From assembly GCA_030044035.1 (NCBI GenBank), contig JASHWN010000581.1, forward strand, positions 1-5,834: a stretch of 5,834 nucleotides of DNA. Direction: 5' to 3'. The stretch comes from Xanthobacteraceae bacterium. GTDB taxonomy: Bacteria > Pseudomonadota > Alphaproteobacteria > Rhizobiales > Xanthobacteraceae. Under the pieces are notes generated by a model, which worked only from the letters and a program-made list of their open reading frames with translations, was not told the DNA's origin and did not search any database. Positions 1 through 5,080 of the stretch are shown piece by piece (within the stretch, counting starts at the first letter, position 1; every line of letters starts with the position of its first letter). Made by a program: the position numbers and the translations under genes.

Positions 1-939
1 ATGACCGCGCGCGCATTTGATGGTGATGTATTTCACCGTCACCCGCGCGATGGGAAAATTCGGAAAGTCCGTCAGTTCGCCCTGCACCACGATGGTGCCG
101 GCCTTGCGCTTGAGCGCCTCGATGCCGAGCAGAACCGGGATGGTGCCAGCGCCGGCGGTGCAATCGAGCACGACATCGACGCCCTTGCCGCCGGTGATTT
201 CCTTGATGCGGGCGAGCGGATCCTCCTTGCTCACGTCGATGACATGGTCGGCGCCGAGCTCCTTGGCGACCTTGAGCCGCGCGCCGTCCTTGGATGTGCC
301 GGTGACGATGATCAGCGACGCGCCGGCCTGCTTGCAGATCACGGTCTGCGACAGGCCCTGCTGGCCCGGGCCCTGGATCAGCACGGTCGAATCGTAGCCG
401 ACGCCGCCGTCGAACAGCGACCATTCGACTCCGTTCGCCATCGGCGTGACAAGCCCGGCCAGCTCCGGCGTCACGCCCTTCGGCACATGATGCACCACTG
501 CGTTCCACGGCAGGTAGACGTATTGGGCAAAGCCGCCCCACAGGTGCGGCGCCTTCTCGGCCGAGGTGTAGCCGTAGCGGATCGCGTCCGGATTGGTGCG
601 CCAGTTGGTGTTTTCGCAATGGCGGTATTGGCCGGCATGACACCACTCGCACTTGCCGCACATCACGTAGTGCTCGACGAAGACGAGATCGCCTTCCTTA
701 AAACCCTTGCGGCGGGTGAATTCGCGGCCGGCCTTGGCGATGGTGCCGATGTTCTCGTGGCCCATGATGGTCGGCGCATTGTTCGGCGGGTGCTTGTAGA
801 GCTTGACGTCGGTACCGCAGATGCCGCCGACTTCCATCTTCATCAGCGCGGCGTCCTCCGGGATATCGGGCATCGGATAGTCGCGGAATTCGGTCTTGCT
901 CGGCCCGGTGCGCACCGCCGCCAGTACTTTTTCTGCCAC
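1..939 (-). CDS. zinc-dependent medium-chain alcohol dehydrogenase family protein (C-terminus cut by window edge)
   Basis: Cytoplasmic oxidoreductase of the MDR superfamily, expected to interconvert an alcohol and a carbonyl using NAD(P). Visible are 313 residues; the family usually has about 340-380, so only the end is missing, beyond the window's left edge. Catalytic zinc ligands appear as C41 (in GGICGTD) and H61-E62 (in GHENIG). The structural-zinc loop has four cysteines, C94, C97, C100 and C108, in the usual CGxCxxCx7C spacing. The Rossmann glycine motif is GPGQQG at 190-195. The residue that normally carries the NAD-selective Asp after strand beta-2 is Gly214, followed by Thr-Ser, which suggests NADP preference (inference). 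The start is GTG (complement of 937-939), chosen because GGAG lies 9 nt upstream and the codons after it already fit the family N-terminus. It is transcribed away from the transporter operon. Substrate unknown; other MDR subfamilies (sorbitol/threonine dehydrogenase-like) remain possible. Confidence 0.93.
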   Translation of the reverse strand, partial: MAEKVLAAVRTGPSKTEFRDYPMPDIPEDAALMKMEVGGICGTDVKLYKHPPNNAPTIMGHENIGTIAKAGREFTRRKGFKEGDLVFVEHYVMCGKCEWCHAGQYRHCENTNWRTNPDAIRYGYTSAEKAPHLWGGFAQYVYLPWNAVVHHVPKGVTPELAGLVTPMANGVEWSLFDGGVGYDSTVLIQGPGQQGLSQTVICKQAGASLIIVTGTSKDGARLKVAKELGADHVIDVSKEDPLARIKEITGGKGVDVVLDCTAGAGTIPVLLGIEALKRKAGTIVVQGELTDFPNFPIARVTVKYITIKCARGH

Positions 940-948
940 TGAAAATCG

Positions 949-952
949 CTCC
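949..952 (-). promoter_or_regulatory. ribosome binding site of the dehydrogenase (decides the GTG start)
   Basis: GGAG on the minus strand lies 9 nt before the GTG codon at 937-939. It is the only good SD near the 5' end of the frame and supports GTG over any later ATG. Confidence 0.6.
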
Positions 953-986
953 AGCCTGGTCTTGCGTCCCTTAAATAAGCGCGCGC

Positions 987-1014
987 AATCTAGAATGCAG
1001 CAAAGCCGCGTCAA
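987..1014 (-). promoter_or_regulatory. putative sigma70 promoter for the dehydrogenase
   Basis: Read on the minus strand, TTGACG (1009-1014, five of six consensus bases) is followed by a 16-nt spacer and TAGATT (987-992, four of six). Transcription would begin around 980, leaving a leader of about 40 nt before the GTG start. The box sits correctly in the divergent spacer. Predicted by eye only. Confidence 0.45.
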
Positions 1015-1062
1015 GGCCGCCAAACACGTGCATTTTTGCCGCTAGCAGCTTACTTTGAGGCG

Positions 1063-1377
1063 ATGGCAGGCGCGTTCCCGATGATGCGGTCGTTGCGGCG
1101 AGGTGGTGATCAGGCCGCCGCAACCGAGCGCGTGAGCAAGTGGACGCGGGCCCGCTTTGCGCTTGGCGAGGACGAGACCGTGATGGTGTCGGAGATCGCC
1201 TGCACGGTGCCGGGCTGCCCGCCGATCGAGACCCACGTCGTGTTCTGGACCGCCGCCGGCCGCCACCATTTCCAAATGTTCAAGCAGCTCGCCGAAATTG
1301 TCGAGGACGACCTGCCGCCCGCCTTCATGAAGAACGCGCTCACCTGGGTCGAAGGCGTCGAGTGCAGCTGCTGTTAA
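1063..1377 (+). CDS. small cysteine-containing conserved hypothetical protein
   Basis: About 104 residues from ATG 1063, soluble, with no signal peptide or membrane segment. The centre reads VMVSEIACTVPGCPPIETHVVFW; the C-x5-C pair followed by PP-x-ET is the strongest motif. A His pair (RHHF) follows, and the protein ends in ECSCC, giving five cysteines in all. I recall similar uncharacterised proteins in Bradyrhizobium-like genomes with the same core and a Cys-rich tail, but cannot name a family or a function. The cysteines and histidines would suit metal or cluster binding (inference only). The start is uncertain. TTG 1036 has no SD, ATG 1063 has GAGG only 2 nt upstream, and ATG 1081 has AGG 10 nt upstream; 1081 would give 98 residues. 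It stands alone, divergent from the dehydrogenase and 448 nt before the transporter, and I see no clear promoter of its own. Confidence 0.72.
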   Translation: MAGAFPMMRSLRRGGDQAAATERVSKWTRARFALGEDETVMVSEIACTVPGCPPIETHVVFWTAAGRHHFQMFKQLAEIVEDDLPPAFMKNALTWVEGVECSCC

Positions 1378-1381
1378 AATT

Positions 1382-1411
1382 TGGTCCTCCGCGAAGCGGT
1401 GGCGAGGACCA
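1382..1411. repeat. perfect 8-bp palindrome with nested hairpin
   Basis: TGGTCCTC (1382-1389) is exactly complementary to GAGGACCA (1404-1411), and CCGC/GCGG (1389-1392/1396-1399) forms an alternative inner hairpin. It lies 4 nt after the stop codon of the small gene. There is no T-run on the plus strand, but on the minus strand the stem is followed by AAATTTTAAC, so it could stop leftward transcription. Similar palindromes occur as short dispersed intergenic repeats in Rhizobiales, so it may be a copy of one. Confidence 0.55.
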
Positions 1412-1562
1412 TCCGCAGCGAGCGATCAAGTGTAGGGCTCCCCGATGGGCGACGCGGTGATGCTGCGGATGCGCCGCCATCGCGGGATCCGGTCTTGACA
1501 ACGCGCGGTCTCCGCTTTGCTCAATCCTTGGGCAAGAATCGCCGCTGCGACCCGACGGCTTG

Positions 1563-1579
1563 CCCTTCTGCCGGAAGGG
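1563..1579. repeat. short GC-rich inverted repeat
   Basis: CCCTTC (1563-1568) and GAAGGG (1574-1579) are perfect complements around a 5-nt loop. There is no T-tract after it, so it is not a standard terminator. It may be only local structure. Confidence 0.3.
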
Positions 1580-1710
1580 GGGCGGCGCTTTGTCTCACCG
1601 CGCGCGGGATCTTGCACGCAGGACTGCTTGATTTCAGGCGAAAGTCCGGCCGGGGCGTCTGCGCACGATGGAGGCGCGGCGCGGCAGTTAACTTTCGCAT
1701 TTTCTTTTCG

Positions 1711-1725
1711 ATTGCAATTTGCAAT
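1711..1725. promoter_or_regulatory. operator-like TTGCAAT tandem/inverted repeat
   Basis: The heptamer TTGCAAT occurs twice back to back (1712-1718 and 1719-1725). Because TTGCAA is itself palindromic, the block is also an inverted repeat, ATTGCA-3 nt-TGCAAT. It sits at the putative -35 of the binding-protein gene in the AT-rich island, where a repressor or activator dimer could bind. No cognate regulator is encoded in the window. Confidence 0.4.
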
Positions 1726-1738
1726 ATGCTGATAGAAT
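1712..1738 (+). promoter_or_regulatory. putative promoter of the binding-protein gene
   Basis: TTGCAA (1712-1717) as -35 and TAGAAT (1733-1738, five of six consensus bases) as -10 have a 15-nt spacer, shorter than ideal. The AT-rich setting in a GC-rich genome and the position about 85-115 nt before the ATG favour a promoter here. The exact boxes are uncertain. Confidence 0.35.
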
Positions 1739-1745
1739 TGTCTAT
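1732..1745. promoter_or_regulatory. inverted repeat over the putative -10
   Basis: ATAGA (1732-1736) and TCTAT (1741-1745) are perfect 5-bp complements with a 4-nt spacer. They overlap the candidate -10 and start region, as a repressor operator might. Short enough to arise by chance. Confidence 0.25.
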
Positions 1746-1807
1746 TCGAGCGCGAGAACGCTATTCGACTCAAGTGGCGGCCTCCGTCGCGAGAGCAACA
1801 GGGCCCA

Positions 1808-1817
1808 AGGGAGGGAG
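1808..1817 (+). promoter_or_regulatory. strong ribosome binding site of the binding-protein gene
   Basis: AGGGAGGGAG lies 8 nt before ATG 1826. It is by far the best SD in the window, which fits a periplasmic receptor needed in excess of its transporter. Confidence 0.8.
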
Positions 1818-1825
1818 ACGACGTA

Positions 1826-3094
1826 ATGTCCAACGAGCGTGTCAATATTGCCGTGCAGCGACGCACGGTTCTCAAAGCCGGTCTGGCGATCGGCGCCATG
1901 CAGGTCACAAGCCCCTTCGTGGTGAAGTCACTTGCCGACGAGCCGGTCAAGATCGGCCTCGACAATCCGCTCACCGGCACCTACGCCGCGCTCGGCAAGA
2001 ACGAACTGATCGGCTGCCAGCTCGCGCTGGATCAAATCAACGCCAAAGGCGGCATTCTCGGCCGCAAAGCCGATCTTTTGGTTGAGGATTCAACGAGCGG
2101 CGACGCCGGCACAGCGGTGGAGAAGGCGCGCAAGCTGATCGATCGCGACAAGGTCGATTTTCTCGTCGGCAATATCAACTCCGCGCTGGCCGCTGCTATC
2201 GCCAACGTGTCTTACGAAAAGAGCGTCTTCCACGTGGTGCCGGGTGGGCACACCGATCCGATCACCGGAGCGAATTGCCATTGGAACGTGTTCCGCGTCT
2301 GCAACACGACGCAGATGGAAGCCAACGCCGTGGCCGGCACGCTGATCAAGACCGCCGGCAAGAAATGGTATTACATCACGCCCGACTATGCTTTCGGTCA
2401 TACGTTGCAGGCCGGCCTGGAAAAGGCATGCACGGCGCTCGGCGGCGCCAAAGTTGGCGGCGATCTCACGCCGCTCGGCACGACCGACTTCTCGTCCTAT
2501 CTGATCAAGGCGCAGGCCGCTAACCCGGACGTCATCATCTTCCTGGTCGCCGGCGACGACGCCGTGAACGCACTCAAGCAGGCGGTGCAATTCGGCCTCG
2601 ACAAGAAATACCATCTCGCCGGCGCGCAGCAGGAGCTTGAAGTGCTGCTCGGGCTGCCGCCGGAAGCGCGTATCGGTACCTGGGTTTTCGAGTGGTACTG
2701 GAAGCAGCCGAACTTGCCACACCTGGCCGAGTTCGTTGCCGATATCCGCAAGCGCAGCGGCGGGCACGTCCCCACCGCGCGCACTTGGTTTGGCTATGCC
2801 GCGATATGGACTTGTCAGCTGGCCGCAGCGCAGGCGAAGTCGCTCGACCCCCTGAAGATGGCAAAGGCGATGCAGGGCTTTAAGCTGCCGCCGGAAGTCT
2901 CGCTGATGCCGGACGGTGCCTTTTACCGCGCGGCGCAGAACCAGCTGATTCCGGATCTCTATGTCGGCAACGCACAGCAGGCGCCGAAGGGCGGCGACCG
3001 CGAAGATCTCTTCAACGTGACCGAAATCGTCAAAGGTCAGACGGCCGCCGGCACTTTGGAAGACACCGGCTGCAAGATGACGTGGCCGAGCTGA
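1826..3094 (+). CDS. ABC transporter substrate-binding protein, branched-chain amino acid/amide (HAAT, Peripla_BP_6) type
   Basis: Periplasmic receptor of the importer encoded downstream; it captures the solute and delivers it to the LivH/LivM pair. It has 422 residues, normal to slightly long for the family. The N-terminus reads QRRTVLKAG (residues 11-19), a twin-arginine-like motif, then a mildly hydrophobic stretch and a likely cleavage after A37 (SLA-DEP). There is no lipobox cysteine, so it should be soluble. The mature protein opens with VKIGLDNPLTGTYAALG (41-57) and GGILGRKADLLVEDS (75-89), both typical of Peripla_BP_6 proteins. Cysteines at 151 and 159 (NCHWNVFRVCN) might pair. The start is fixed by the SD 8 nt upstream. 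A terminator follows the stop codon, separating it from the permease genes. The ligand cannot be assigned: LivK-like, amide, urea and aromatic-acid receptors share this fold, so I avoid the symbol livK. Confidence 0.93.
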   Translation: MSNERVNIAVQRRTVLKAGLAIGAMQVTSPFVVKSLADEPVKIGLDNPLTGTYAALGKNELIGCQLALDQINAKGGILGRKADLLVEDSTSGDAGTAVEKARKLIDRDKVDFLVGNINSALAAAIANVSYEKSVFHVVPGGHTDPITGANCHWNVFRVCNTTQMEANAVAGTLIKTAGKKWYYITPDYAFGHTLQAGLEKACTALGGAKVGGDLTPLGTTDFSSYLIKAQAANPDVIIFLVAGDDAVNALKQAVQFGLDKKYHLAGAQQELEVLLGLPPEARIGTWVFEWYWKQPNLPHLAEFVADIRKRSGGHVPTARTWFGYAAIWTCQLAAAQAKSLDPLKMAKAMQGFKLPPEVSLMPDGAFYRAAQNQLIPDLYVGNAQQAPKGGDREDLFNVTEIVKGQTAAGTLEDTGCKMTWPS

Positions 3095-3107
3095 CGACTG
3101 CAGATGG

Positions 3108-3139
3108 TCGGGCGCCCCTTCATCGCGGCGCCCGATTTT
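3108..3139 (+). terminator. intrinsic terminator/attenuator after the binding-protein gene
   Basis: TCGGGCGCC (3108-3116) and GGCGCCCGA (3127-3135) form a perfect 9-bp stem around a 10-nt loop, followed by TTTT (3136-3139). It begins 13 nt after the stop codon. In a GC-rich genome this is a good rho-independent terminator. Being inside the transporter operon, it probably lets only part of transcription continue into livH. Confidence 0.75.
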
Positions 3140-3141
3140 CG

Positions 3142-3170
3142 TTGACGGGCGCGGCACTTCTGGGATTAAC
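3142..3170 (+). promoter_or_regulatory. possible second promoter before livH
   Basis: TTGACG (3142-3147, five of six) starts 2 nt after the terminator T-run; a 17-nt spacer leads to ATTAAC (3165-3170, three of six). Spacing and position suit a promoter that would drive the permease/ATPase genes independently, but the -10 is weak. Confidence 0.3.
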
Positions 3171-3196
3171 AAGCGTCCAATCTCCGTGACAGGTAG

Positions 3197-3211
3197 CCGG
3201 CGTTCAGCCGG
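3197..3211 (+). repeat. small hairpin in the livH leader
   Basis: CCGGC (3197-3201) pairs with GCCGG (3207-3211) around the loop GTTCA. It lies in the leader between the terminator and livH; no function is evident. Confidence 0.25.
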
Positions 3212-3257
3212 GCGCTTGAGGACGTGATCCGCGGACCGGCATGACGTTGACGCGCGT

Positions 3258-4124
3258 ATGACACAGCTTGTTTTATTCGATGCCTTCAACGGCCTGATCG
3301 TCGGGGCATTCTACGCGCTGATGGCGTTGGGCCTCTCGCTGATCCTCAATCTCTCCGGTGTGATTAATTTTGCTCACGGCGGATTTTTGGCGCTCGGCGG
3401 CTATTTCGCCTACATGTTGATCCCCTACGTGGGCTTCTGGGGCGCTTTGATCTTGGCGCCGTTTCTGGTGGCTTTCCTCGGTATCATCGTCGAGCGAGTC
3501 TTGATCCGCCGTCTTTACGGGCGCGATCCGCTCTACAGCCTGCTCCTGACCTTCGGGCTGGCGTTCATCTTCGAGGACGGCACGCGCTTCATCTGGGGAG
3601 CGCAGAGCCTGCCCTATCAGGTCCCGGGCTGGTTGCTCTCGCCGTTGAGCAGCGCTTATTTCTTCATCACCGGTTACCGGCTGTTCATGGTCCTGATTGT
3701 GGCAGTCGCCGTCACGGCCATGTTCCTCATTCTCAACTATACCAAGATCGGCATCCGCATTCGCGCCGGCACTCTCGATTTGGAGACGGTTTCAGTCCTC
3801 GGCGTCAACGTGCGCATGCTTCGTAGTTTGAATTTCGGGCTTGGCGTTTATCTGGCGGGCCTCGCCGGCGTGTTGGCTGTGGGCCAGCTGGGCCTGCAGC
3901 CGACTATCGGCGCTTCACTGATCATGCCGAGCTTTGTCGCCATCATCGTCGGCGGCCTGGGCAGCCTGCCCGGAACTTTGCTCGGCGGATTGCTGATCGG
4001 GGTTGCCTCCGGCGTCACCACGGTATTCTGGCCTTCGGCCACGGAGGCCGTGATCTACGTCATGATGGCGGCTGTGTTGCTGGTGCGTCCGCGCGGCCTG
4101 CTGGGCGAAGAGGGTAGGTTCTAG
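3258..4124 (+). CDS. livH: branched-chain amino acid-type ABC transporter permease, LivH family
   Basis: Inner-membrane permease that pairs with the LivM-type protein to form the import channel. It has 288 residues, the usual size, nearly all hydrophobic in about eight membrane-spanning stretches. Family marks are NGLIVGAFYALMALGLSL (11-28), INFAHGG (36-42) and IIVGGLGSLPG (229-239). The cytoplasmic loop that should contact the ATPase is at 169-183 (RAGTLDLETVSVLGV); it keeps the R-A, E and L-G pattern, though the more usual form is nearer RAxxxNxxxAxLxGI. The start is ATG 3258: an in-frame stop at 3225 and the lack of any other in-frame start codon after it exclude a longer version. There is no good SD, and ATGA here overlaps the end of a six-codon open frame. 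The stop TAG shares one base with the GTG of livM. The symbol marks family, not proven substrate. Confidence 0.94.
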   Translation: MTQLVLFDAFNGLIVGAFYALMALGLSLILNLSGVINFAHGGFLALGGYFAYMLIPYVGFWGALILAPFLVAFLGIIVERVLIRRLYGRDPLYSLLLTFGLAFIFEDGTRFIWGAQSLPYQVPGWLLSPLSSAYFFITGYRLFMVLIVAVAVTAMFLILNYTKIGIRIRAGTLDLETVSVLGVNVRMLRSLNFGLGVYLAGLAGVLAVGQLGLQPTIGASLIMPSFVAIIVGGLGSLPGTLLGGLLIGVASGVTTVFWPSATEAVIYVMMAAVLLVRPRGLLGEEGRF

Positions 4125-5080
4125 TGAATTCCGCCGACTTCAGGAAACAGGCACCGAATATCGTGATTTGGCTGCTGCTGCTTGCCATGCCGTTCTGGCT
4201 GGTAGGGGTCGGGGGCTATGTCGAGCTTGGGACCCGCGTCGTCGTGCTCGGCTTGGCCGCGATGTCGCTCAACTTTCTGCTTGGCTACACGGGAGTGCTG
4301 TCGTTCGGCCACGCCGCCTATTTCGGTCTGGGCGCCTACGGCGCGGGCATGATCATCCGCTATGTCGTGCCCAACACCGGGCTCGGCATCCTTGTTGGCA
4401 CGTTGGTCGGCACCCTTGCGGCGGCGATCATCGGGCCGCTGATCATCCGCCTGCGCGGCGTCTATTTTGCCATGGTGACGATTGCCTTCGGCCAAGTATT
4501 TTATTTCATCGCCTTTCGCTGGAATTCGGTGACCGGGGGCGACGACGGGCTGATCGGGTGGACGCGTCAGCCGATCGATCTGGGATTTACGCGCATCGAT
4601 ATTCTGCATAACCCCACCGCTTTCTATTACCTCGTGCTTATTTGTTTCGCTCTCGCGGTGGGTATCATGGCTTGGCTGCTTCGCTCGCCGTTCGGCCGCA
4701 CACTGATTGCGATCCGTGAGAACGAGCGTCGCGCACGTTTTCTCGGTATTCCGGTCGACCGCCATATCTGGATCTCGTGGGTAATCTCCTGCTGCTTTGT
4801 CAGCCTTGCCGGCGCGCTCTATGCTCTGCTCAACAACTTCGTTGATCCGCGCGCTCTGTACTGGACTCAGTCGGGCGATTTCGTGATCATGGCCGTGCTC
4901 GGCGGCATGCGCTCGTTCTGGGGTCCGCTGCTAGGCGCGGCGATCTTCGTGATTCTGCAGGATTATCTATCGAGCCAGACCGAGAACTGGATGTCGTTTC
5001 TCGGCCTTTTCTTCGTTCTCGTCGTACTCTTCTTTCCGCGCGGCATTCTTGGCTTGATGCGGCGCAAGGCAGTCACATGA
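4124..5080 (+). CDS. livM: branched-chain amino acid-type ABC transporter permease, LivM family
   Basis: Second inner-membrane permease of the importer, forming the channel with LivH. It has 318 residues, within family range, with many hydrophobic segments. Recognisable blocks are GYTGVLSFGHAA (54-65), TGGDDGL (137-143) in the external loop region, and the cytoplasmic ATPase-contact loop AIRENERRARFLGI (196-209), which is a near-canonical LivM version. Near the C-terminus come AVLGGMRSFWGPLLGAA and FPRGILGLM, also typical. It starts with GTG at 4124, overlapping the livH stop as TAGTG, with GAGGG 9 nt upstream. It ends in an ATGA overlap with livG. These overlaps indicate coupled translation and equal dosage with its partner. 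Confidence 0.94.
   Translation: MNSADFRKQAPNIVIWLLLLAMPFWLVGVGGYVELGTRVVVLGLAAMSLNFLLGYTGVLSFGHAAYFGLGAYGAGMIIRYVVPNTGLGILVGTLVGTLAAAIIGPLIIRLRGVYFAMVTIAFGQVFYFIAFRWNSVTGGDDGLIGWTRQPIDLGFTRIDILHNPTAFYYLVLICFALAVGIMAWLLRSPFGRTLIAIRENERRARFLGIPVDRHIWISWVISCCFVSLAGALYALLNNFVDPRALYWTQSGDFVIMAVLGGMRSFWGPLLGAAIFVILQDYLSSQTENWMSFLGLFFVLVVLFFPRGILGLMRRKAVT

Larger units (their letters stand above)
1378..1825. other. intergenic region, no supported gene
   Basis: This stretch of 448 nt has no convincing coding sequence. The first part (1378-1690) is GC-rich and holds a perfect 8-bp palindrome (1382-1411) and a CCCTTC/GAAGGG hairpin (1563-1579) that may extend through flanking CGCCGC/GCGGCG. A lone TTGACA (1495-1500) looks like a -35 box, but only weak candidates (such as TGCTCA at 1518) lie at the right distance for a -10. 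From about 1688 to 1746 composition turns AT-rich, with repeats and the likely promoter of the binding-protein gene. The last 80 nt are its untranslated leader with a strong SD. Confidence 0.7.

Noticed and set aside
1..942. 313-codon open frame on the plus strand
   Set aside because: It is exactly antisense, in codon register, to the dehydrogenase, whose zinc and Rossmann motifs are unmistakable. Its Arg/Asp/His/Gly-rich translation is typical of GC-biased shadow frames.
962..996. Rightward promoter TTGCGT ... TAGAAT for the small gene
   Set aside because: TAGAAT (991-996) is a good -10, but the spacer to TTGCGT is 23 nt, outside the workable range.
1495..1523. TTGACA as a -35 box of a promoter
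   Set aside because: The hexamer is perfect, but only poor -10 candidates (such as TGCTCA) lie 16-18 nt downstream, and it is about 330 nt from the next gene. Recorded only within the intergenic entry.
1381..2085. 234-codon open frame on the plus strand, and a 184-codon minus frame (1426-1980)
   Set aside because: Both run from the intergenic region far into the binding-protein gene in another frame; compositions are Arg/Ala-rich without motifs, and the true gene start at 1826 has a strong SD.
2090..3289. 399-codon open frame on the minus strand
   Set aside because: Antisense to the binding-protein gene and crossing the terminator; its translation is Arg-rich and low in motif content. A shadow of GC third-position bias.
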